From assembly GCA_036559465.1 (NCBI GenBank), contig DATBTC010000072.1, forward strand, positions 1 through 64,000: a stretch of DNA of 64,000 nt, read 5' to 3'. The translations under genes were made by a program, and so were the position numbers. Below the pieces are notes generated by a model. It was given only the letters and a program-made list of their open reading frames with translations, was not told where the DNA came from and made no database searches. Positions 56,870-64,000 of the stretch are shown here, in pieces. Source of the DNA: JAHFPN01 sp036559465. GTDB taxonomy: Bacteria > Pseudomonadota > Alphaproteobacteria > Rhizobiales > Xanthobacteraceae. Position 1 is the stretch's first letter. The number at the start of each line of letters is the position of its first letter.

Positions 56870-58027
56870 CTAGGCTCTTCGCTTGAGCGCTCCGGCCAGT
56901 CGCTCCAGCGCGCCGTCGAGCGTTTCATCCTTCTTGGCAAAGCAGAAGCGCACGACGCTCTTCACCGGGTCCTCGGCATAGAACGCCGAGACCGGGATCG
57001 CCGCCACCTTGTGCTCGGCGACCAGGCGCTTGCAGAAACTCTCGTCGTCGATGTTCAGGCCGAGCGGAGCCAGATCGACACTGACGAAATAGGTGCCCTG
57101 GCTCTCCAGCACCGGGAAGCCGATTTCCTTCAGCCCCTTGGTGAAGCGGTCGCGCGAACGCGCCAGATCGCGGCGCATCTCCTCGAAATAGGAATCGTCC
57201 TTGCCGAGCCCATAGGTCACCGCCGTCTGCAGGTTCGGCGGCGTGGTGAAGGTGATGTACTGGTGCGCCTTGGCCAGCACCCGCAAGATCTCGGGCGCCG
57301 CGCAAACGAAGCCGACCTTCCAGCCGGTGAGCGAGAAAATTTTCCCGGCCGAGCCGATCTTCACCGTGCGTGAACGCATGCCGGGCAGCGCGAACATGGA
57401 AACGTGCCGGCGGCCGTCGAAAACGACGTGTTCCCACACCTCGTCGCACACGACGATGCTGTTATGCGCCATGCAGAAATGCGCGAGCAGCGAGAGCTGG
57501 TCATCGCCATAAACGGTGGCGGTCGGATTGAGCGGATTGTTAAACAGCACGACCTTGGTGCGTGGGGAAAACGCGCGCGACAGCATTTCCTCATCGAAGC
57601 GCCAGTCGGGCGGCTTCAGGCGCACGAGCTTCGGCACACCGCCGGCGCGCAGTACGAGCGGCAGGTACGCGTCGTAGAGCGGCTGGAACAGCACGACCTC
57701 GTCGCCCGGCTCGATCAGCGCCAACATCGCGCCGGCGAGCGCTTCGGTGGCGCCTGACGTGATCATCACTTCGGTATCGGGATCGAGGGCGAGCCCCTGC
57801 CAGCGGCGATAGTGCGCGGCGACCGCGCGGCGCAGCTCCGGCAGGCCGAGCATCGGCGGGTACTGGTTCCAGCCGGAGACCACTGCCTCGGCCGCCTTCT
57901 TGCGCACGTCCTCGGGGCCCGGATCGTCGGGGAAACCCTGGCCGAGATTGATGGCGTTATGCTCGCGCGCGAGCCCCGACATCACCTCGAACACGGAGGT
58001 TTGCAGGCCGGCGAAGACCGGATTCAT
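56870..58027 (-). CDS. Class I/II pyridoxal-phosphate aminotransferase
   Basis: The 385-residue enzyme has fold-type I features. G-Q-G-F-P-D near residue 29 and N-Q-Y-P-P-M-L-G near 52 bind substrate. N-N-P-L-N-P-T near 160 and C-D-E-V-W-E near 194 bind PLP. The Schiff-base lysine is in S-A-G-K-I-F-S-L-T-G-W-K near 228. The G-Q-G-F-P-D start and S-A-G-K-x-F pattern match the methionine/kynurenine aminotransferase (YbdL / KAT) group. The likely amino donor and acceptor are unknown. Its start codon overlaps the stop of a small upstream gene (ATGA). Confidence 0.9.
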   Translation of the reverse strand: MNPVFAGLQTSVFEVMSGLAREHNAINLGQGFPDDPGPEDVRKKAAEAVVSGWNQYPPMLGLPELRRAVAAHYRRWQGLALDPDTEVMITSGATEALAGAMLALIEPGDEVVLFQPLYDAYLPLVLRAGGVPKLVRLKPPDWRFDEEMLSRAFSPRTKVVLFNNPLNPTATVYGDDQLSLLAHFCMAHNSIVVCDEVWEHVVFDGRRHVSMFALPGMRSRTVKIGSAGKIFSLTGWKVGFVCAAPEILRVLAKAHQYITFTTPPNLQTAVTYGLGKDDSYFEEMRRDLARSRDRFTKGLKEIGFPVLESQGTYFVSVDLAPLGLNIDDESFCKRLVAEHKVAAIPVSAFYAEDPVKSVVRFCFAKKDETLDGALERLAGALKRRA

Positions 58028-58314
58028 TGTGTGACCGCCGATGAGTGCACAAGCGGCGCAAGCGCCGATCTCAGCGCGTCATCGCTGACCGAGGATACCG
58101 GCATCAGGAGCTTCACGTGCTCGGTGCGGTGGCCCGGACGCATCACGATGATCGCGGTCTCGGCGCCGCCGCAGGCCGGATCGCCGCAGGCGAACTCGGT
58201 CACCGAAACCGTGGCTTCGTCGGGAAGTTCGAGGAGTTCGCGCACGTGCCGCGCCAGCTCACGCGTCGCGTCCGGCGCGGCTCTCCCCTTGCCGCCTCGA
58301 AAGAGCAAAACCAA
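58024..58314 (-). CDS. Small cysteine-containing protein, function unknown
   Basis: The 96-residue protein has R-E-L-L-E-L-P-D-E-A-T-V-S-V-T-E then F-A-C-G-D-P-A-C-G-G-A-E-T-A-I-I-V, with two cysteines four residues apart that could bind a metal. I do not recognise a named family. No ATG starts it. A TTG at 58314 has GGGAG six bases upstream, while the frame is open back to 58710 over the antiporter. A TTG at 58362 is another option. Its stop overlaps the aminotransferase start (ATGA), so it is very likely a real, translationally coupled gene. Confidence 0.65.
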   Translation of the reverse strand: MVLLFRGGKGRAAPDATRELARHVRELLELPDEATVSVTEFACGDPACGGAETAIIVMRPGHRTEHVKLLMPVSSVSDDALRSALAPLVHSSAVTQ

Positions 58315-58378
58315 TGTCAGCTCCCGATCGGATGAGCGACGACCATGCCGCAGGGCTCCCAAGGGCGCCAGAGGCCAC

Positions 58379-60205
58379 TCATGAGCCCTGCCCTTCTTGG
58401 CCGCGCGCCTTGCGGCGCTCAATAAAGCGGGCAAGCCATCGCGGCGGCGCGAACAAGCGCCGCAGCGCGACAGGCGGAAACGGGAGCACAGGGTCGTCAG
58501 CAGTCGCGAATTCGAGGCCCGCGAGCGAAACGCGGTCGCCGTCCATCTCGCGCACGAACAGTGCAGCGGGACCGAGATCGATACGGCGGCCGACACGCAG
58601 ATCCTCGTCGAAACGGTCTGCGAACAGATCGGCAATGGAAAGACCGCGCTCGGTCGCGGGAATTTCGAGACCGTACATCTCGGCGATCGCGCCGACGCGG
58701 ATATCGCCATTGAACGGGAAGGCGGTCGCGACTTCCCGATCCGCCGGACCCTCGGCTACCGCGAACAGACGGTCGAGGCGGGCCACACGGCGCGGCGGCG
58801 CGAGGAAATAGCCGTAGTCGTCGACCCGCAACACACCGGCCTCGGCCGGCGACAGGATGTGGCCGTCGCGGACGATCAGGAGTGGCCGTGCCCAAGTCGG
58901 TACCGTGCCGTGACTCAGCGCCGGACTGCCGGCGACCACCGGATAACCGACGAGTTCATCGTCGAGCTGGCCGGGCAGATCGATTTCGATGCGCTTCACC
59001 TCCGGCGCCGCATCCGGCAGCGCGACATTGAGCCGGCGCGCGGCGAACTCGACGGTCCAGCCTTGCAGCGCGAGCGAAACGAAGACGGCCACGAAGGCCA
59101 CGTTGAAATAGACGTCGGCGTTGGGAACCTTCGAGAGCGTGGGAATGGCGGCAAGGAAGATCGAAACCGCGCCGCGCAAGCCAACCCAGGCGATGAAGTT
59201 CTTCTCGGAGGCCGAAAAGTTGAACGGCAAGAGGCAAAGCCAGACCGCAACAGGGCGGGCGACGAAAATCAGCACCAGCGCGATAATCAAGGAGGGCACC
59301 AGCAGCGGCAGAACTTCCGAGGGCGTCACAAGAAGGCCGAGCAGGATGAACATGACGAGCTGGCAGAGCCAGGTCACGGTGTCGTGGAAGCTCGTGATCG
59401 AGGCGAAGGCGCGCACCGGCCGGTTGCCGACCACCAGACCCGCGAGATAGACCGCGAGAAAGCCCGAGCCGCCCGCAATCGAAGCCAGCGCATAGATGAA
59501 CACCGCCGTGGCGACGACGAAGAGCGGGTGCAGGCCGCCTGGGAGCGTCACGCGATTGAGGCTCCACACCAGCGCAAAGCCGCCCGCGACGCCAAGTACG
59601 GAGCCGACGATTACTTCGCGCGCGAGGTCGAGCGCGATATGCCAGCCGGATGTCTGACCGCTCGTGAGAATCAGGCTGATGATCACCACGGTTAGAAACA
59701 CCGCGACCGGATCGTTGGTGCCCGACTCGATCTCGAGCGTCGCCGCCAGACGGCGCTTGAGCTGAAGGCCGTGAGCCCGGATCAGGAAGAACACCGCGGC
59801 GGCGTCGGTAGAAGACACGATCACGCCGAGCAGGAACCCGCCGAGAACGCCGACGCCAAGCATGGCCCAAGCGGCGAGGCCGACAATTAATGCAGTTACC
59901 ATGACGCCGACGGTCGCCAACATCACCGCCGGATAGAGCGTGCCGCGGAAGCTCGCGAGCCGCGTGCGCAGCCCGCCGTCGAACAGGATCACGGCGAGCG
60001 CGCCGGAGCCGACCGTGTACGTGAGCTGATAGTCGCTGAATTTGATGCCGCCGGGTCCGTCCTCGCCGGCAAGCATGCCGATGATCAAGAAGACGAGCAG
60101 CAAAGGGGCGCCGAAACGCGAAGCGATCAGGCTCGAGAATACGCCAACCACCACCAGGGCGGCGCCGATCAATAGAAAGGCGTTACTCAGCGTGATCGCA
60201 CTCAT
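58379..60205 (-). CDS. K+/H+ antiporter (NhaP2/CvrA, CPA1 family)
   Basis: The 608-residue protein has about twelve hydrophobic segments (1-395). The L-F-D-G-G-L-R segment is near residue 77, V-S-S-T-D-A-A-A-V near 135 and E-S-G-T-N-D-P-V-A near 160 (the transport Asp pair region). The cytoplasmic C-terminal half (about 400-608) has a TrkA-C-like RCK part and a CorC-type transporter-associated part, as in NhaP2. It exchanges potassium for protons in osmotic and pH adjustment. The stop lies 64 bases before the start of the small downstream gene. Confidence 0.92.
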   Translation of the reverse strand: MSAITLSNAFLLIGAALVVVGVFSSLIASRFGAPLLLVFLIIGMLAGEDGPGGIKFSDYQLTYTVGSGALAVILFDGGLRTRLASFRGTLYPAVMLATVGVMVTALIVGLAAWAMLGVGVLGGFLLGVIVSSTDAAAVFFLIRAHGLQLKRRLAATLEIESGTNDPVAVFLTVVIISLILTSGQTSGWHIALDLAREVIVGSVLGVAGGFALVWSLNRVTLPGGLHPLFVVATAVFIYALASIAGGSGFLAVYLAGLVVGNRPVRAFASITSFHDTVTWLCQLVMFILLGLLVTPSEVLPLLVPSLIIALVLIFVARPVAVWLCLLPFNFSASEKNFIAWVGLRGAVSIFLAAIPTLSKVPNADVYFNVAFVAVFVSLALQGWTVEFAARRLNVALPDAAPEVKRIEIDLPGQLDDELVGYPVVAGSPALSHGTVPTWARPLLIVRDGHILSPAEAGVLRVDDYGYFLAPPRRVARLDRLFAVAEGPADREVATAFPFNGDIRVGAIAEMYGLEIPATERGLSIADLFADRFDEDLRVGRRIDLGPAALFVREMDGDRVSLAGLEFATADDPVLPFPPVALRRLFAPPRWLARFIERRKARGQEGQGS

Positions 60206-60298
60206 GAGTCTTGGCCGTCCTCCGGGCCGGGGGCCGCATCAGCGCGGCTTTCCATGAATTGAATATACGATCGGCCGCTTTCGACAAAACGAAACTTG

Positions 60299-60321
60299 GC
60301 GAGCGCAGCACTTTCGCTCGC
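60299..60321 (-). terminator. Hairpin after the chemoreceptor gene
   Basis: GCGAGCG (60299-60305) and CGCTCGC (60315-60321) form a 7-bp stem with a 9-base loop. On the minus strand it is followed by a T-containing stretch (CAAGTTTCGTTTTGTC). It could end the MCP transcript before the antiporter gene; the rest of the 154-base gap shows nothing clear. Confidence 0.45.
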
Positions 60322-60359
60322 GTACGTCCCACTATCCGGAAGTAGTGCAGTGTGGCCGA

Positions 60360-62372
60360 TCAGGCCGCGGCGACATCGGAGAGGAAACGCTCGACGGAAT
60401 GGCGCAGCGTCTGCGCCTGCTTGCCAAGATTCTGCGAAGCCTCAAACACGTGGTTCGCCGACTGGCTGGTCTCGCTGATGGCCCGGGTTACGCCGCTCAC
60501 ATTTTGAGTCAGATCCTCGCTGCCAGCGGCCGCGTGCTGGACGTTGCGCGAGATCTCGTGGGTAGCGGCGTTCTGTTCCTCGACCGCGGCGGCGACCGCG
60601 CTGGCGAAGCCGTTGACTTCGTTCATGGCCAGGGCGATCTCGCCGATCGCGACTACGGCCTCGTCGGTCGCCTTCTGGATGCCCGATACCTGCAGCCCGA
60701 TATCGCCGGTGGCTCGCGCGGTCTGCTCGGCGAGCGATTTCACCTCGGTCGCCACCACGGCGAAGCCGCGGCCGGCGTCACCGGCGCGCGCGGCCTCGAT
60801 CGTCGCGTTGAGGGCCAGAAGATTGGTTTGCGCCGCGATCTCCTGGATCAAGCTCACCACCTCGCCGATCTTCTGCGCCGCCTGCGATAGGCCCTCGATG
60901 CGCTTGGTTCCTACCTGGGTCATCTCGGTGGCGCGGCGTACGTGGTCGTTAGCCGATTCGATAAGGCGACCGATCTCGTTAACGGAGGCGGCGAGCTCGT
61001 CGGCCGCGCTGGCGACCGTCTGCACATTGCTTGTGGTCTGCTGAGAAGCGCTGGAGGCTGCAAGCGCCTGGCGATCGGCCTCAGTCGCGGTGTCGGCGAG
61101 GCTGCGCGCGGTCTTTTCCATGCGCTCGCTGTCGGCCCCGACCGAGCCGAGCGCTTCCTGGACCGACGAGCGAAACGCCGTCATCAATTCATCGACTCGC
61201 CGCGCGCGGCGCTCGCGTGTCTGGCGGTCCCCGCGGCTGGTTTCCTCGAGTCGGCCGCGCTCGACCATATTGTCGCGGAAGACGGCGACGGCGCGCGACA
61301 TTTCGCCGATCTCGTCCCTCCGGTCGGTGTCCTTGAGCTCTACCGAGGTATCGCCCTCGGCTAGTTTTCGCATCGTGCGCGACAGCGCCAGAATCGGCCG
61401 ACTGATCCCGCCGGTCACCAGCAACCCGAGTGTGAGGCCGGTCAGCAGGGAGAATATGGCGGCGAGAATCATCGTCGAGGTGGTCGAGGTTGCCGTCCGC
61501 TCGGTCCGCGCAGCGACCGCGGCCTGACGCGTCGTATTCAGACGCTCAAGCTCGCGCAGCGCTTCGGAGACCTCGGTGCTGATCTGCTCGAATTCCTTAT
61601 CGCGCAAATTCGAGATGAAGCGGCCGATCTCACTCAGCTGGCTCATTCCATCCCGATAGCGCTTCAACGCGTCACGAATCCTGCTCATGGTCGATTCGCG
61701 CTCGACTTCCGGAAGCCCCTCGCCCATTTTCAGGATATTCTGATCGAGCCGATCGAGCTCGGCGGCGATGCGCGCCGTATCCTCTTCGGATTCGCGGAAC
61801 AGATAGCGGTAGGCCATGGTGCTGAGCACCGGGAACTGCCCTTGCGCCTCTGTTATGACCATAACGACCGTGTGGTTGTAGCTATCGGCCGCCCGATTGC
61901 TCACGCTGAAGAGCTCGCCCACGATCTGCGTGCCGAGTTGCTCGACTATCTCTATTAGCAACTTGTCGCGATCGCGCATCAGCTGAAAGACTTTTTCCGC
62001 GCTCTGCTCATAGCGAACAATCGCCGCATCGACCTTGCGCACGAGTTCGCTCTCGTCAGCGGTCCTACTGCGCTTTTTCAGCGTCTCGACCCATTCTTTA
62101 GAGAGATCGAGGAAATGATGCGCGCGGAAGAGCGCCTGCTCGGTGCGGGTGTCCATGAAGTGGCGGGCGCCGACGAGCGCTTTGGCCATATCGGCGTCGA
62201 GGCGATTGGCGAACAGAGCGGTCGCCGATGTTTCGCGCAGGGCGAGCGCATCCTTCTGCAATCCGGAGAGGCCGTAGAGTCCAGCGGCAACCGCGATGCC
62301 GGCGACCGCGACCACGGCAACGAATCCCCCGAGGATGCGCGCCCGGATCGGCAGGTCCTGAAACCGCAACAT
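60360..62372 (-). CDS. Methyl-accepting chemotaxis protein
   Basis: The 670-residue receptor has a first membrane helix (about 12-33), a periplasmic sensory region (34-298), and a second helix (300-322). A HAMP domain follows (323-375), then the signalling domain. The hairpin tip is E-V-V-S-L-I-Q-E-I-A-A-Q-T-N-L-L-A-L-N-A-T-I-E-A. The sensor region is helical and shows no named ligand motif, so the signal is unknown. It ends without a visible CheB/CheR-binding pentapeptide. No other chemotaxis gene is in the window. I chose the ATG at 62372 (AGGGA upstream), not an upstream TTG/ATG-type extension to 62420. Confidence 0.94.
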   Translation of the reverse strand: MLRFQDLPIRARILGGFVAVVAVAGIAVAAGLYGLSGLQKDALALRETSATALFANRLDADMAKALVGARHFMDTRTEQALFRAHHFLDLSKEWVETLKKRSRTADESELVRKVDAAIVRYEQSAEKVFQLMRDRDKLLIEIVEQLGTQIVGELFSVSNRAADSYNHTVVMVITEAQGQFPVLSTMAYRYLFRESEEDTARIAAELDRLDQNILKMGEGLPEVERESTMSRIRDALKRYRDGMSQLSEIGRFISNLRDKEFEQISTEVSEALRELERLNTTRQAAVAARTERTATSTTSTMILAAIFSLLTGLTLGLLVTGGISRPILALSRTMRKLAEGDTSVELKDTDRRDEIGEMSRAVAVFRDNMVERGRLEETSRGDRQTRERRARRVDELMTAFRSSVQEALGSVGADSERMEKTARSLADTATEADRQALAASSASQQTTSNVQTVASAADELAASVNEIGRLIESANDHVRRATEMTQVGTKRIEGLSQAAQKIGEVVSLIQEIAAQTNLLALNATIEAARAGDAGRGFAVVATEVKSLAEQTARATGDIGLQVSGIQKATDEAVVAIGEIALAMNEVNGFASAVAAAVEEQNAATHEISRNVQHAAAGSEDLTQNVSGVTRAISETSQSANHVFEASQNLGKQAQTLRHSVERFLSDVAAA

Positions 62373-62549
62373 GTGCTCGTCCCTGCATTTGCCGGCTGAG
62401 TCGGGCGGCGGGGCGAGCATCGCGGGCCGGAGTTAACCGAACGTTATCTATCGCGGGCTTGGCCCCCAGCCGGGGCCGGCGCGCTTCATCCCACACGTGA
62501 GGCTGCGGTAATGGGCTACGTCTGCCGGCCGGTAAGCACGAAACCCTTC
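62373..62549. other. Intergenic between the chemoreceptor and PCu(A)C genes
   Basis: These 177 bases hold the MCP promoter region. A small GGCCCC/GGGGCC hairpin lies at 62461-62477 without a T-run; otherwise nothing clear. Confidence 0.3.
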
Positions 62550-63029
62550 TTAGTGCCCGTGGCTGGGCCTCGTACCCATGGCCTCAACATTGAACTCGAT
62601 CTCGACCGTGCCGGCTTTTTCGAACACGAGCGTGCTCTTGAACTTCTCGCCCTGCTTGAGAGGACGCTTCAAGTTCATGAACATGACGTGAAACCCGCCC
62701 GGCTCGAGCTTGGCGGTTGCGCCGGGTTTGATCTCGAGGCCTAGCGCAAGCGGACGCATCTTCATGATTCCGCCCTGCACCGACATTTCGTGAATCTCGA
62801 CCCGGCCGGAGATTTCGCTCGTAATTCTCACGAGCCGGTCGGCCTCGGCGCCCCTGTTCTCGATCATGAGATAGCCGCCGGCGACCTGCGTGCCGTGCGG
62901 CGTCGCCCGTGACCAGGGATGGTCGATCTTGAGCGGGCCCTTGGTGTAGTCGTGGGCGTAGGCCGGCGCTGCAAGCGCGAGCGCAATCCATGCGGCGATG
63001 AATCGGACGATGTTTGGCATTCGGCTCAC
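62550..63029 (-). CDS. Copper chaperone PCu(A)C
   Basis: The 159-residue protein has a signal peptide (cleavage near A-P-A-Y-A-H, residue 25) and the DUF461 / PCu(A)C copper site. Metal ligands are His80, Met82, Met91, His114 and Met116 (I-H-E-M, I-M-K-M, F-H-V-M). It delivers Cu(I) in the periplasm, classically to the CuA site of cytochrome oxidase. The C-terminus G-T-R-P-S-H-G-H adds possible ligands. The gene starts 28 bases after the HyfI-like gene, so it may be the last gene of that operon, an unusual placement. Confidence 0.9.
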   Translation of the reverse strand: MSRMPNIVRFIAAWIALALAAPAYAHDYTKGPLKIDHPWSRATPHGTQVAGGYLMIENRGAEADRLVRITSEISGRVEIHEMSVQGGIMKMRPLALGLEIKPGATAKLEPGGFHVMFMNLKRPLKQGEKFKSTLVFEKAGTVEIEFNVEAMGTRPSHGH

Positions 63030-63057
63030 TTAGCCGATGACGTGGGTGCGCGCGAGA

Positions 63058-63603
63058 TCAAAGACTGCGGCCTCCGGCCGCGCCGCTGCGCGAGGCGGCA
63101 TCGAGCAGCGCCACAAGACCCTTGAGGATTTCGACCGGCCGCGGCGGGCAGCCGGTAATATGCAGATCGACCGGAACCACGGCGCTCACCGGCCCGACGC
63201 AGGCGTAGCTTCCGGCGAACACGCCGCCCGAGCAGGCGCAATCGCCGAGCGCCACCACCCATTTTGGATCGGGCGTCGCGCGCCAGGTGCGCTCCAGCGC
63301 CATGCGCATGTTGTGCGTGACGGGACCTGTGACGAGCAGCACGTCGGCGTGCCGCGGAGAAGCCGCGAACTTCAGGCCCAGCCGCTCCAGGTCATAGACC
63401 GGATTGTTCAGCGCGTGGATTTCCAGCTCGCACCCGTTGCAAGAACCGGCATCGATCTCGCGGATCACCAGCGAGCGGCCGAGCACCCGGCGCGCGAGAT
63501 CGTCCAAAGTGCTCGCCAGTTCCTTCGCAGCGCGCGCGTCGGCGCCCGGCCCGTCGATGGTCACCGGGTCCTTGGCGAGCGATTTGAACAAGAGCGAGCG
63601 CAT
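63058..63603 (-). CDS. NuoB/HyfI-like small subunit of a hydrogenase-4-type or Complex-I-like complex
   Basis: The 181-residue protein carries the N-terminal Cys pair of a [4Fe-4S] cluster, Cys55 and Cys58 in S-C-N-G-C-E-L. Further cysteines are Cys122 and Cys124 in G-D-C-A-C-S-G-G, Cys135, and Cys152 in T-G-C-P-P-R-P. C-x-x-C spacing and the G-D-C-A pattern place it with the HyfI/HycG/EchC side, not with the C-C pair of classical NuoB. It should pass electrons to or from the large subunit. The start overlaps the stop of the large-subunit gene by one base (TGATG). Confidence 0.9.
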   Translation of the reverse strand: MRSLLFKSLAKDPVTIDGPGADARAAKELASTLDDLARRVLGRSLVIREIDAGSCNGCELEIHALNNPVYDLERLGLKFAASPRHADVLLVTGPVTHNMRMALERTWRATPDPKWVVALGDCACSGGVFAGSYACVGPVSAVVPVDLHITGCPPRPVEILKGLVALLDAASRSGAAGGRSL

Positions 63604-64000
63604 CAGAGATCATGCCCCGAATAGGAACAGTTAAAAGACTTATTGCAGAGTGGGAAGTCGGCGACGATGTTGTCCTTGACCGCGACTTCCAGCAGCGGCC
63701 ATTGAAACCAGGACGGATCGCGTGGATGGCAGCGCGCCACCGTGCCGTCGGCCGCCAGACGCACATAGACGAAGACGTCGCCGCGGAAGCCCTCGACCAA
63801 GCCGACCCCTTCCCGCTCATCCTTGGCGGCACGCATCGGCGCGCGCAACGGACCGCGCGGCAGTCCTTCGAGAATGCGGCGGACGAGCTTGAGGCTCGCC
63901 TCGATCTCCAGCAGCCGGATGCGAAGGCGTGCGTCCACGTCGCCAGCCTGCAGGGTCGGCACATCGATCGCGAACTTCTCGTAGGGCGCATAAGCCAGAT
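63603..64000 (-). CDS. HyfG/HycE-like large subunit (NuoCD type), C-terminal part
   Basis: Only the last ~131 residues are in the window; the frame is open through the right edge. It reads L-A-Y-A-P-Y-E-K-F-A-I-D-V-P-T-L-Q-A-G-D-V-D-A-R, as in the C-terminal region of the large subunit of energy-converting hydrogenase-like complexes. The end is P-L-C-N-K-S-F-N-C-S-Y-S-G-H-D-L: two cysteines spaced by five residues and a late His, where catalytic [NiFe] enzymes have D-P-C-x-x-C-x-x-H/R. There is no cleavable tail after the His. The protein may be a non-hydrogenase relative or an atypical metal site. Confidence 0.85.
   Translation of the reverse strand, partial: LAYAPYEKFAIDVPTLQAGDVDARLRIRLLEIEASLKLVRRILEGLPRGPLRAPMRAAKDEREGVGLVEGFRGDVFVYVRLAADGTVARCHPRDPSWFQWPLLEVAVKDNIVADFPLCNKSFNCSYSGHDL

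Noticed and set aside
58024..58710. A 228-residue protein extending upstream over the antiporter gene.
   Set aside because: The N-terminal half is a Ser/Arg-rich shadow of the antiporter; the coupled, SD-preceded TTG start gives a coherent 96-residue protein.

Overview
The window looks like chromosomal DNA of a high-G+C alphaproteobacterium of the order Hyphomicrobiales (Bradyrhizobium / Rhodopseudomonas / Xanthobacteraceae-like). Pointers are the radA-cvpA-purF order, the urtABCDE-ure cluster, DUF1127, DUF2585 and NnrU proteins, a Bug-type solute receptor, and a UreA-UreB fusion. This placement is from gene content, not from a marker gene. About 60 protein genes and one tRNA are present. Coding is dense on both strands, and no gene-free stretch exceeds about 275 bases. 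No rRNA, CRISPR array, insertion sequence or recognisable phage gene was seen.

Layout. 1-2847: end of radA, cvpA, purF. 2848-6844: an apparently inserted pair (methyltransferase, DUF1697) with a scar of an SDR gene, then the intact SDR and an aldehyde dehydrogenase. 6841-16747: a Tet-type MFS pump, der with a lipoprotein and a TPR protein, panB, nnrU, guaA, an RsmB-type methyltransferase, MAPEG and two membrane proteins. 16761-25061: guaB, enoyl-CoA hydratase, two MFS transporters, rlmE, ppx/gppA, an SDR lacking its catalytic residues and a small secreted protein. 25267-29380: a PNPOx-like protein, aspartate dehydrogenase, Bug receptor, HpcH/HpaI aldolase and a Tat-exported redoxin. 29414-33823: a carbamoyltransferase, a ferritin-like/CDGSH/YjdI/CDGSH fusion protein and tRNA-Gln(CTG). 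34097-39837: a DUF1127 protein, a CoA-transferase / glutaryl-CoA dehydrogenase / UraD-UraH operon, and a divergent oxidoreductase with a histidine phosphatase. 39844-44152: an RND efflux pump and its adaptor. 44329-56361: urease and urea transport. 56543-64000: an aminotransferase with a small coupled gene, a K+/H+ antiporter, a chemoreceptor, PCu(A)C and the 3' part of a Hyf-like operon.

How the genes work together. The clearest module is nitrogen scavenging from urea. UrtABCDE imports urea, UreAB and UreC hydrolyse it, and UreD/E/F/G load nickel into the enzyme. A HupE/UreJ-type membrane protein is a likely nickel-supply partner. I found near-identical sigma-54 (-24/-12) sequences upstream of both urtA and hupE/ureJ, which predicts coordinate nitrogen control. 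An AbrB-like gene sits inside the urease cluster, and a perfect inverted repeat overlaps its ribosome binding site. UraD-UraH makes allantoin further upstream in the purine-to-urea route. guaA, guaB and purF are separate purine biosynthesis genes.

The least explained loci are these: the carbamoyltransferase plus four-domain iron protein pair next to tRNA-Gln; two duplication scars (the 5' end of an SDR gene at 3823-3876, and the 3' end of an aldolase gene at 29394-29424); and a Hyf-like large subunit whose C-terminal metal motif does not match the canonical [NiFe] pattern.
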